Source: an uncultured Pseudomonadota bacterium
Lineage (GTDB): Bacteria > Pseudomonadota > Alphaproteobacteria > Rs-D84
Direction of reading: 5' to 3'
Length of the DNA: 64,000 nucleotides
NCBI GenBank assembly: GCA_902771695.1
Contig: CACXXP010000001.1
Span: 151,410-215,409, forward strand
The notes beneath the pieces were generated by a model. The model had not been told where the DNA came from. It did no database searches and worked only from the letters and a program-made list of their open reading frames with translations. A program made the translations under genes and the position numbers. Shown one piece after another: positions 16,466-24,016 of the stretch. Each line of letters begins with the position of its first letter. Position 1 is the first letter of the stretch.

Positions 16466-17352
16466 ATACTGTAAAAGTATTTTTATGGTGTCTGTTGCTG
16501 TGGCCCATGGTGGTGCATGCAGAATGGATTGGAACATCAGATAAAAGAAGGTATGTAACCGATGAAGAGAAAATGAAATTTCCATATAACACGGTTGTGC
16601 GTTTTGATAATGGCAGCACATCCACAGGTACTTTTGTTTCCAAAAATTTAATTTTAACATGTCGGCATTGTGTTGATGATTCTGATAGTATAGATTATTA
16701 TACAACCGATGGAAAAAAACATACAGGTTTTGTTTTTGGGGTAAGTAAAAATGCGGATTATGCCCTTGTGGCAACGACAGATATTTTTGATGGTGATGTC
16801 CCTGGTATGTACGCAAAAACAAGTTATGCAGGTAGTGTTAAGCGTATAGGTTATGATAATTTGAAAGTATTATCCGATGATGAATTAACGGTGATAAAAA
16901 AATCTGTTGCAAATATTCTAGCAAACCCGCGCGAAAGTGACGCTGGGTTAAGTACCGCTGATAAGGTAATGTCAATGATGATTGATTTGGAAATTGATTT
17001 GTTGTTGAATCATAATTGTTCAGATTCAAATAGTAAGGGATGTGTACATTGTGTTGGTGATAGGCAATGTATATTTTGGGATAATCACAATTTGAAAGTG
17101 CAGGATTCCTGTACAATTGTTTCACTTAGTGACGGAAAATTGAAAACCACATGTGCTGGAACAAGTGGCGCATCTGGATCTTCGTTATTAAGTAATTCTG
17201 ATAATAATATTCGAGGAATTCTGGTTTCGGTGGATCCAAAATTTGAAATTGGTATCAAAACGCAACCAACTTCTTATGCAGTTAAACCTGAAGATTATTA
17301 TGAATCGGTTAATATAGGAATAGATAAAGTAGAAAAAATCGTTAATCAATAA
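16462..17352 (+). CDS. Secreted trypsin-like (S1-fold) serine protease
   Basis: 296-aa protein with a signal peptide (cleavage near VHA-EW). The chymotrypsin-fold triad is visible: His in ILTCRHCVDD (about residue 67, the L-T-A-x-H-C position), Asp in KNADYALV (about 98) and Ser in GTSGASGSSLLS (about 237, replacing the usual G-D-S-G-G). Several extra cysteine pairs occur (NHNCSDSNSKGCVHC.., QCIFW, DSCTIV). The protein is probably periplasmic or secreted. It is translationally coupled to the 316-aa secreted gene and downstream of the NlpD-like gene; whether it processes either neighbour is not known. The start has no clear ribosome site beyond the ATGA overlap. Confidence 0.8.
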   Translation: MNTVKVFLWCLLLWPMVVHAEWIGTSDKRRYVTDEEKMKFPYNTVVRFDNGSTSTGTFVSKNLILTCRHCVDDSDSIDYYTTDGKKHTGFVFGVSKNADYALVATTDIFDGDVPGMYAKTSYAGSVKRIGYDNLKVLSDDELTVIKKSVANILANPRESDAGLSTADKVMSMMIDLEIDLLLNHNCSDSNSKGCVHCVGDRQCIFWDNHNLKVQDSCTIVSLSDGKLKTTCAGTSGASGSSLLSNSDNNIRGILVSVDPKFEIGIKTQPTSYAVKPEDYYESVNIGIDKVEKIVNQ

Positions 17353-17356
17353 AACA

Positions 17357-17386
17357 AAAACCGACATAAAGTCGGTTTTAATTTTT
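17357..17386 (+). terminator. Intrinsic terminator after the protease gene
   Basis: AAAACCGAC-ATAAA-GTCGGTTTT hairpin followed by AATTTTT. Confidence 0.85.
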
Positions 17387-17461
17387 GGTGGGCGCATGGG
17401 GACTCGAACCCCAGACCCACTGATTAAGAGTCAGTTGCTCTACCAACTGAGCTATGCACCC
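17386..17461 (-). tRNA. tRNA-Lys (anticodon CTT)
   Basis: On the minus strand: acceptor GGGTGCA paired with TGCGCCC (one G-T pair), D arm AGCTCAGTTGGTAGAGC, anticodon stem ACTGA/TCAGT around loop CTCTTAA giving anticodon CTT, T arm with GGTTCGAGTCC, discriminator A and an encoded CCA (17386-17388). Confidence 0.95.
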
Positions 17462-17481
17462 GTGGATCATTTGACCCGCTG

Positions 17482-17509
17482 ATTATATACCTTTTTTTAT
17501 AAATTGCAA
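17482..17509 (-). promoter_or_regulatory. Promoter of tRNA-Lys
   Basis: On the minus strand TTGCAA (17504-17509), 16-nt spacer, TATAAT (17482-17487), about 20 nt before the mature tRNA 5' end. Confidence 0.7.
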
Positions 17510-17646
17510 GTTGAAAACGCTGAATGCCGTATATGCCCGCGTTCCCAAGGTATCCATACCTATGCAAAGTTGGTAATTCCCATGATATTATCATTGTGTC
17601 CAAGAGTGTATAAAACACCCGGAAAGAAAAACAAAAAGGAGAAAAA

Positions 17647-18249
17647 ATGAAAAAAGTCGCAATTCCTGTCTTGGCCGCAATTGTTGCATGCCCAGCCATG
17701 GCCGGACAACATCATCAAGAATCTTTTTGGGATACGTTGAATCCGTATATGGGTTTGCGTATCGGGGCAGGTTATACAAACCATAATTACAGTTTTAATG
17801 GTAAAAAAGAATCTTTGACCGATGAAGAAATGCATGGTCGTATCGCACTTGGGTTAGCTATGTGGTGCAATAGAGCACGTACCGAAGTTGAATGGTCATT
17901 GTTTACAAAAATGAAAGACGATGCAACATTTGGTGCCGACCGAGTCAAAGTTGATACCAAATTGCAGACATTGTTGATGAATGCCTATATGGATTTGGGC
18001 GACTATAAAATGGTACGTCCTTTTGTTGGTATGGGTGCTGGTGTCGCATTCACAGATGTTACACGTGATGTTGTTGGCGTAGGATCCAAAAGCCATGATC
18101 AAACAGGATTTTCGGCAATGGGAACAATGGGGGTAACCATAGATTGGAGCATGTTTGCCATTGATATGGCGTTCCGTTATACCTATGCTGATATCAATTC
18201 CGGCCTGCATAACTTCGGTGGCGATATTGGTATTAGATATATGTTCTAA
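17647..18249 (+). CDS. Outer-membrane beta-barrel protein
   Basis: 200-aa protein with a cleavable signal peptide (MKKVAIPVLAAIVACPAMA-G). The mature chain alternates hydrophobic and polar residues in about eight strands (for example PYMGLRIGAGYTNHNYSF, TEVEWSLFTKM, VRPFVGMGAGVAFTDV, FAIDMAFRYTYADI) and ends in Phe (IGIRYMF), the usual C-terminal BAM signal. It resembles the small OmpA-like/opacity barrels of alphaproteobacteria. AAAGGAGAAAAA precedes the ATG, and an intrinsic terminator follows at once, so it is monocistronic. A larger relative in style is at 60056. Confidence 0.8.
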   Translation: MKKVAIPVLAAIVACPAMAGQHHQESFWDTLNPYMGLRIGAGYTNHNYSFNGKKESLTDEEMHGRIALGLAMWCNRARTEVEWSLFTKMKDDATFGADRVKVDTKLQTLLMNAYMDLGDYKMVRPFVGMGAGVAFTDVTRDVVGVGSKSHDQTGFSAMGTMGVTIDWSMFAIDMAFRYTYADINSGLHNFGGDIGIRYMF

Positions 18250-18270
18250 AATTTTAACATGGTGTTCTGG

Positions 18271-18298
18271 AAAGCCCCGGATTATTGGCGGGGCTTTT
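18271..18298 (+). terminator. Intrinsic terminator after the barrel gene
   Basis: AAAGCCCCG, 9-nt loop, CGGGGCTTTT. Confidence 0.88.
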
Positions 18299-18341
18299 GT
18301 ATGAATCCCTGTGTAACATAACAAATCTAATGGAGGTACAA

Positions 18342-18908
18342 ATGACAAAAGCAGTAGAAAAACTTACAAAATGGACAATCGCACTTGGTGCGGTTTTAAT
18401 GCTGGCCGCTTGTGGTGGGGGATGTGGTGGTGACCATCATGATATGCATAAACATCGCGGACATCGTGATATGGCTGAACCCCAGGAAGTCGTCGTATAC
18501 GAAGCCAGTGAAACAATAGTTGCCGAAGTTCCAATGGCAAATAAAATGAAGGCGAAAATGTACACCCGCAGCAGCACAGGCGGCACATCAGAAATGGGGT
18601 ATGTTAAATTTGCACCTGCAAATAATGGTGTAAATATGATGGTTGATGTTAAAGATTTGCGTGTCGGCAAAGATTACATGGTGAAAATATTCCCATGTGG
18701 CAATTGCAATGATTACAGTTGCTGTTCCACCCAGTGTCTGAATATTAACACGCCGGTATTATCAATTGATGCGCCGGGACGTTTAACCCAGACGTTTTAT
18801 ATCCCCGGTGTCAGTTGTTCTGATTTAGACAATGCAAAAATCGTATTTATGCGTGATGGTGGGTACAAAGCCGCATGGGGTAAAATTAAACGGGTTTCAC
18901 AACAATAA
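18342..18908 (+). CDS. His- and Cys-rich lipoprotein
   Basis: 188-aa predicted lipoprotein (lipobox LAAC, Cys at about 25). Directly after the lipidated Cys come GGGCGG and a His/Met-rich stretch DHHDMHKHRGHRDM that looks like a metal-binding tail. The body is beta-rich and carries a cysteine cluster FPCGNCNDYSCCSTQC (about residues 115-132) plus VSCSDL. I do not recognise the family; the arrangement ...KDYMVKIFPCGNC... and the final GYKAAWGKIKRV loosely recall Cu/Zn-SOD-like folds, but this is speculative. ATG 18342 has TGGAGG 8 nt upstream; an in-frame start at 18285 lies inside the preceding terminator and is rejected. Confidence 0.75.
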   Translation: MTKAVEKLTKWTIALGAVLMLAACGGGCGGDHHDMHKHRGHRDMAEPQEVVVYEASETIVAEVPMANKMKAKMYTRSSTGGTSEMGYVKFAPANNGVNMMVDVKDLRVGKDYMVKIFPCGNCNDYSCCSTQCLNINTPVLSIDAPGRLTQTFYIPGVSCSDLDNAKIVFMRDGGYKAAWGKIKRVSQQ

Positions 18909-18932
18909 AATTGTATAAAATGGCGAATATTT

Positions 18933-18959
18933 TACCACCCAAATTTGGGTGGTTTTTTT
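18933..18959 (+). terminator. Intrinsic terminator after the lipoprotein gene
   Basis: Perfect palindrome ACCACCCAAA/TTTGGGTGGT followed by seven T. Confidence 0.9.
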
Positions 18960-18998
18960 ACTTTAAGAAAGAAATCCTGTATGCTAAACTCATGCATT

Positions 18999-20519
18999 AT
19001 GAAACGTGTTGTAATATTTTGTGCATTTTTATTTGCATTTTGTTCATTGAATGCATTTGGTGTAGATGGTGCATTATATTATTCTGGAACCGTATCGCCA
19101 ATTACTTCTGACCAAGTGATAGAAAATGATATTCATATAACGGGGAATACGGTATTGGAAAACAATGGTGTGATACTTGGACATATTTATTTTGATGGCC
19201 CATTTAACTTAACCATTATAAATCATAATAGTATAGAAAGTGTTTTTACTATGTATGACAATGCAACAATTACGCAATTGATATCGTCCACCGCAGATAT
19301 TAATACAATTGGTAATGCAACAGGATACACTATCAATGTGACAAATGCAGATGGGCTGGATATCGCGGATGTACTTGCGATATCTGGTAATGCGTCCGAG
19401 ATAAATATAGCGAATTCTACGATTTTCATAGACGAACCCCATATAAACTTTGATATACCAATACATTTAAATAACAGTGTTTCTTTTGTTGTTGATGGAT
19501 CTCGTTTGGGCCAAACTTGTGTATTACTTACAAATATTCAAGGTAATGCATCTGGGACAGAAACAATAAATGTAGATTCAATGTATGCTGCAACATCTGA
19601 TGTTGTGGATGGTATATTAAAGGTGACATTTGAACGTCAAACAAATTATTCAATTGTGTTTGGTGGGACATTTGGTGAATATTTGGATTCTTTGCGTGAT
19701 GCGGATGCCGATGATAGATTCATTAGACATTTAGACCGGGCAAGAGACAGAAATGAATTGAACAGTATCATTGCGAAATCGGCGCGTGTAAATTCTATTT
19801 TATTGACCAAACCATTACGAACGTTTAATGCGTTAAATGATGTTCGGATATTCAATGATTCTGATATGATGGCGACCATAAAACCATTTTATATTTATTC
19901 TGATGAATTCAGTGGTTGGGGCGGATATGTAAATATATCTGGCAATGTTTATAATAATGTGTTTGCAAATATTGGAATACATGGTGGCAGGTTAAATTAT
20001 GATGGTGAATTGGATACATATAATGCAACGCTATACGGCGGAAACTTTGATGTGTCGTATACAGATAAAGATTTCTATGTCGGTACATATGGAACGATGA
20101 CGTATGCAAATTTCAATGATATAAGTGTATTTAAGGATGATAAAATTGTTGAAAATCCGCATGGATTTGCCGGTCGTTTTGGACTGGATTCGGGAATGAT
20201 ATTCAATATATTTGATGATATAAAATTTGCGCCTTTCTTGGGTGGCGTTGTGGATTATGCAAGTATATTGGATAACAGTGATTTAGATTTACACTTGCGT
20301 TTGGGGGCAGAAACAATGGTGGCCACAATCCAGGATGGAAATAAATATGGCGTTGGATTGCGTACATATATTCAGACCGATGGCAGTATTTATGCAATGT
20401 TAAATTCTAATATGTTATCTATTGCTGATGGTGTTGGTGGCGGAATAAACCTTGGGGTACTGTACAGCGATTCGGTTATATCATACAAGGTGGCTTTAGA
20501 TATCAAATTTATATTTTAA
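18999..20519 (+). CDS. Autotransporter-like outer-membrane protein
   Basis: 506 aa from ATG 18999 (MKRVVIFCAFLFAFCSLNAFG signal). The first ~200 mature residues are Asn/Thr/Ile-rich repeats with beta-helix character (NGVILGHIYFDG, NTVLENN). After a helical linker (about 225-275, DADADDRFIRHLDRARDRNELNSI) the last ~220 residues look like a beta-barrel: alternating strands such as GWGGYVNISGNVYNNV and FYVGTYGTMTYANF, ending in IF. This passenger-linker-barrel order is that of a small type V autotransporter. An earlier in-frame ATG (18945) lies in the previous terminator and is rejected. No Shine-Dalgarno; TATGCT at 18980-18985 may be the -10. The stop overlaps the convergent miaB stop. Confidence 0.7.
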   Translation: MKRVVIFCAFLFAFCSLNAFGVDGALYYSGTVSPITSDQVIENDIHITGNTVLENNGVILGHIYFDGPFNLTIINHNSIESVFTMYDNATITQLISSTADINTIGNATGYTINVTNADGLDIADVLAISGNASEINIANSTIFIDEPHINFDIPIHLNNSVSFVVDGSRLGQTCVLLTNIQGNASGTETINVDSMYAATSDVVDGILKVTFERQTNYSIVFGGTFGEYLDSLRDADADDRFIRHLDRARDRNELNSIIAKSARVNSILLTKPLRTFNALNDVRIFNDSDMMATIKPFYIYSDEFSGWGGYVNISGNVYNNVFANIGIHGGRLNYDGELDTYNATLYGGNFDVSYTDKDFYVGTYGTMTYANFNDISVFKDDKIVENPHGFAGRFGLDSGMIFNIFDDIKFAPFLGGVVDYASILDNSDLDLHLRLGAETMVATIQDGNKYGVGLRTYIQTDGSIYAMLNSNMLSIADGVGGGINLGVLYSDSVISYKVALDIKFIF

Positions 20520-21823
20520 TCTTTGACAAATTCACCGCGTAATGATGCGCGATTTGCCGCAGTGATTTTTATGTCTGCCATTATTGCCGGCATATCGTTT
20601 TTAGGTTTGGCAACGATGCACTGTTGCATATATGGGGTGCGATAGATTAAATGACGGCCTGTTTTATCGGGACCTTCACACAAACATGTTAATGTTTTAC
20701 CAATACATGTTTCATTAAATTCGCGTTGAATTTCGTTAAGTTCAGAATCCAATATTGCAAGACGTTCGCGTTTTATGTTTTCAGCAATTTGATTTGGCAT
20801 CAGTGCCGCCGCTGTATGTGGTCGCGGGGAATATTTGAAAGAATAAGAATTTATATATTTTACGCGACGGGCAATATCCATCGTTTGCGCAAAATCGTCA
20901 TCTGTTTCACCAGGAAAACCAACGATGAAATCACTGGATATTTGGATGTCTGGACGTGCCGCACGCAATTTTTCTATGATTTCAAGATATGAATCCAAAC
21001 TGTATGGGCGGTTCATACGTTTTAATACGTCGGGCGATCCACTTTGGATGGGCATGTTCAGAAATGGCAATAATTTTGGTTCGTCCCGGAACATTTCTAT
21101 CAGGTCATCTGTCATTTCTGTTGGATAACTGGAAGTAAAGCGTATACGGCGTATTTCTGGGATTTTTGCGGTTGCCCGAATTAAATCAGATAAACGGAAA
21201 ATCTTGCCATTTGCATCAGTATATTTATATCCGTTTACATTTTGCCCAAGGAAACAAATTTCTACGGCGCCGGTTTCGGCCGCATGCATTGTATCACGCA
21301 TGACATCATCATACGATCGTGAAAGTTCTGGACCGCGTGTATACGGTACAATGCAATATGTACAGCAATGGTTGCATCCTTCTTGAATTGGAATATATGA
21401 CACGGTTGGTGCATGTTCCAATTGTGGCATTTCATCAAATTTTTCAAGCCCAGTTAAATCAATATTTAACAGTTTGCTGTCCGGGTCTTGCAAAATTTGC
21501 GGCAAACGATGATAACTTTGTGGACCCAATACAAAGTTCAAATCCGGCATTCTGCGAAATGCGTTACGACCGACTTCGCGGGCGACACAACCAACAATAC
21601 CGAATATGGCATCTTGTTTTTTTATGTCACGTATACGTCCAAGTTCTGAAAATACTTTATTGGTTGCTTTTTCCCGAACAGAACACGTGTTTAATATTAT
21701 TATGTCCGCATCTGCAACATTTTTGGTTGCAACCATGCCCTGTGCATTCAACATAGCGGCAATGCGCCAGCTGTCGTATACATTCATTTGGCAACCAAAA
21801 GTTTTAATAAAGTATTTTTTCAT
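20516..21823 (-). CDS. miaB: tRNA-2-methylthio-N6-dimethylallyladenosine synthase MiaB
   Basis: 435-aa radical-SAM methylthiotransferase that adds the ms2 group to i6A37 of tRNAs reading UNN codons. The N-terminal UPF0004 domain holds three cluster cysteines (TFGCQMN, LNTCSVRE, GIVGCVAR); the radical-SAM CxxxCxxC is GCNHCCTYC (about residue 145); a TRAM domain closes the protein. CSVREKA favours MiaB over RimO or MtaB. Length is close to the family norm (about 440-475). It ends the gatB-hyp-hyp-miaB series, with an ATGA overlap to the preceding small ORF, and converges on the autotransporter-like gene. Confidence 0.93.
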   Translation of the reverse strand: MKKYFIKTFGCQMNVYDSWRIAAMLNAQGMVATKNVADADIIILNTCSVREKATNKVFSELGRIRDIKKQDAIFGIVGCVAREVGRNAFRRMPDLNFVLGPQSYHRLPQILQDPDSKLLNIDLTGLEKFDEMPQLEHAPTVSYIPIQEGCNHCCTYCIVPYTRGPELSRSYDDVMRDTMHAAETGAVEICFLGQNVNGYKYTDANGKIFRLSDLIRATAKIPEIRRIRFTSSYPTEMTDDLIEMFRDEPKLLPFLNMPIQSGSPDVLKRMNRPYSLDSYLEIIEKLRAARPDIQISSDFIVGFPGETDDDFAQTMDIARRVKYINSYSFKYSPRPHTAAALMPNQIAENIKRERLAILDSELNEIQREFNETCIGKTLTCLCEGPDKTGRHLIYRTPYMQQCIVAKPKNDMPAIMADIKITAANRASLRGEFVKD

Positions 21824-21981
21824 TTATCTGCGTTTCCCATAAGTTTTTCTTTGGTTCCTTGCCTGGGCTGAATGGATTTCGCCGATGACCTTGGTTGGGG
21901 CGTCATCTGATGGTGCAATCTATAAGTTGGTCCCAAAATTATGTCGTAAATAATTTCTATTCTTTGTGGGGTATCATCCAT
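21820..21981 (-). CDS. Small hypothetical protein coupled to miaB
   Basis: 53-aa ORF starting at 21981 (MDDTPQRIEIIYDIILGP..) with AAGGATG 5 nt upstream and a stop overlapping the miaB start (ATGA), which supports it being a real gene. A longer in-frame start at 22002 overlaps the previous gene and has no ribosome site. The first half may form a short helix; the second half is Gln/Pro/Lys-rich and probably disordered. No family recognised. Confidence 0.5.
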   Translation of the reverse strand: MDDTPQRIEIIYDIILGPTYRLHHQMTPQPRSSAKSIQPRQGTKEKLMGNADK

Positions 21982-21992
21982 TTTTACATCCT

Positions 21993-22358
21993 TTATTTGC
22001 ATGTTGTTCTGTTGAAAAATCTTTGCGAATAAGCCATTTTAGCACAATTATATTTTCCAAAAACATTGTTGTGTGTGAAAGTTTTTTCCTGTTTCTTCTT
22101 TTTCGCCTTGGGTTTTGAAATCACTATATCTGGCAATATGTCAGATATATGTTCCAAACGTCTAAAAATATATTCCTTTTGTTCTATTTCTTTGCGTAAT
22201 GTTTCTTCTGGTTTTGGGGCGTCACTGGGCATCACAACAATTGTTGCGCGTTTTATATCATCAGTTACCACGATGCCACGCATGTACATCAGTAATGCGA
22301 GTTTTTCACGCATTTTCTGGTCGGCATCTGGTGATATAAATGCAAGAATTTCAGGCAT
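21993..22358 (-). CDS. Hypothetical protein between gatB and miaB
   Basis: 121-aa cytoplasmic protein. Residues 1-80 form a compact alpha/beta-looking region (MPEILAFISPDADQKMREKLALLMYMRGIVV..., TIVVMPSD), followed by a basic Lys-rich segment (KPKAKKKKQEK) and a tail with two cysteines. It starts 3 nt after the gatB stop, so it is cotranscribed with gatB. I recognise no family; the basic stretch could contact nucleic acid, which would fit its place between two tRNA-related genes. Confidence 0.55.
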   Translation of the reverse strand: MPEILAFISPDADQKMREKLALLMYMRGIVVTDDIKRATIVVMPSDAPKPEETLRKEIEQKEYIFRRLEHISDILPDIVISKPKAKKKKQEKTFTHNNVFGKYNCAKMAYSQRFFNRTTCK

Positions 22359-22361
22359 ACA

Positions 22362-23882
22362 TTATCCTAATTTTTTCTTTAAGATTTCATTTACAACACC
22401 CGGATTGGCTTTACCCCCAGATGCCTTCATAACATTACCCACAAAGAATCCAAGTAATCCGACCTTGCCAGATTTATATTGTTCAACCTGGGATGGATTG
22501 TTCGCGATAACTTCGTCAATTATTTTTTCAATTGCACCGGTATCGGTGATTTGTTTCATGCCGAATTTGTCGGCGATTGCGCGTGGTGTGCCGGTTTCGC
22601 CATCCAGCATTTTGATAAAGATATCTTTGGCCTGTTTCCCGTTGATTTCAGATGCGGATACCATATCAACCAATTCAGCCAAATCGGTCGGTGTGATAAT
22701 ACGCATGCCATCAACGACACCAGATTTTTCGTTTGTAATATCGTAATTTTCCGGATGTGCAAACAGTTCAGAAATCATCCAGTTTGCAATTCCTTTGGCA
22801 CGTTCGGTTTTGTCACCAACCGCCAAATCAAACCAGTGTGATATATCAACTGTTTCGGTTAAACGTGCGGCATCGTATTCAGACAGACCAAATTTTTCAA
22901 TATAACGTGCACGTGTTGCGGTTGGTAATTCCGGCATGGTTTTGCGTATACGTTCAATTTGTTCATCTGTGATAATCAACGGCAATAAATCTGGATCCGG
23001 GAAATAGCGATAATCCAAAGCGTCTTCTTTACTGCGCATTACCGAAGATGTTCCGTCATCTTGGTGATACCGCAAAGTATCTTGGGAAACAGTTCCGCCA
23101 TTTTCATATATTTCAATTTGTCGGCGTGCTTCGTTTTCAATGTGATTTTTTATAAATTTGAAAGAAATCATGTTTTTTGTTTCGGTGCGCGTTCTGAATG
23201 TTTTTTCACCAACTGGACGAACCGAAACATTTACGTCTGCACGCATGGAACCTTCTTCCATGTTTGCCTTGGATACGCCAAGTGCGCGGGCAATTTCACG
23301 AATTTGGCGCAGATATCTTTCTGCTTCGTCTGGGCTTGTTATATATGAATTATTTTCTGGATTTTTAATATCTAATGCTGTCACGATTTCAAGCAACATA
23401 ACACCAGACCGATTCAAGTCCACGAAAGATTTTGTTGGGTGCATATCGTGTTTGTTTTTCGCGGCGTCTTGTTCCAAATGTGCGCGTTCAATCAGAATTT
23501 TTTTCGGATTTCCATCGTCATCCATAATTTCAATCCAACCATGATTCACCACGGCTGGTTCACTGGTGGCCTGGGTAATCTGATAACCTTGGGGCAGGTC
23601 AGGGTAAAAGTATTGTTTACGGGCAAAACGGCTTTTGTGTGCGATTTCTGCGTTTATGGCCAGACCGAATTTAATTGCCTGGTCAACACAATATTCATTA
23701 AGAACTGGTAACATGCCCGGCATAGCCGCATCAACAAACGATACCTGGGTATTTGGGGTGACCGTCGGATTATAGTCCGCGGATGCGCCACTAAAAATCT
23801 TGCTTTTAGACAGGACTTCTATATGTGTTTCCAAACCAACTACGACTTCCCAATCTCCTGTTTTGCCTTTTATTGTAAACAT
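22362..23882 (-). CDS. gatB: Asp/Glu-tRNA amidotransferase subunit B
   Basis: 506-aa GatB, the kinase/transamidation subunit of GatCAB that converts Glu-tRNA-Gln and Asp-tRNA-Asn to the amides. The N-terminal cradle begins WEVVVGLETHIE and contains FCGASADYNP-type (FSGASADYNP), PGMLPVLN, KSRFARKQYFYPDLPQGYQI and DLNRSGVMLLEIVT blocks; the C-terminal helical YqeY-like tail ends VGNVMKASGGKANPGVVNEIL. The start at 23882 has AAGGAAAAAG upstream; 27 in-frame residues further out are unsupported. gatA and gatC are in a separate minus-strand unit beyond the tRNA-Phe gene. Confidence 0.96.
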   Translation of the reverse strand: MFTIKGKTGDWEVVVGLETHIEVLSKSKIFSGASADYNPTVTPNTQVSFVDAAMPGMLPVLNEYCVDQAIKFGLAINAEIAHKSRFARKQYFYPDLPQGYQITQATSEPAVVNHGWIEIMDDDGNPKKILIERAHLEQDAAKNKHDMHPTKSFVDLNRSGVMLLEIVTALDIKNPENNSYITSPDEAERYLRQIREIARALGVSKANMEEGSMRADVNVSVRPVGEKTFRTRTETKNMISFKFIKNHIENEARRQIEIYENGGTVSQDTLRYHQDDGTSSVMRSKEDALDYRYFPDPDLLPLIITDEQIERIRKTMPELPTATRARYIEKFGLSEYDAARLTETVDISHWFDLAVGDKTERAKGIANWMISELFAHPENYDITNEKSGVVDGMRIITPTDLAELVDMVSASEINGKQAKDIFIKMLDGETGTPRAIADKFGMKQITDTGAIEKIIDEVIANNPSQVEQYKSGKVGLLGFFVGNVMKASGGKANPGVVNEILKKKLG

Positions 23883-23936
23883 TTTTCTTTTTCCTTGCTT
23901 TTTTGTTTTTTGTACTTTATTATACCTCTCACGGAT

Positions 23937-24012
23937 GGCCAGATAGCTCAGTTGGTAGAGCAAGGGACTGAAAATCCCTGTGTCAGTGGTTCGATTCCAC
24001 TTCTGGCCACCA
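23937..24012 (+). tRNA. tRNA-Phe (anticodon GAA)
   Basis: Acceptor GGCCAGA/TCTGGCC, D arm TAGCTCAGTTGGTAGAGCA, anticodon stem AGGGA/TCCCT around CTGAAAA (anticodon GAA), T arm with GGTTCGATTCC, A73 and encoded CCA (24010-24012). It sits on the plus strand between gatB and gatA, both on minus. Confidence 0.97.
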
Positions 24013-24016
24013 TTTT

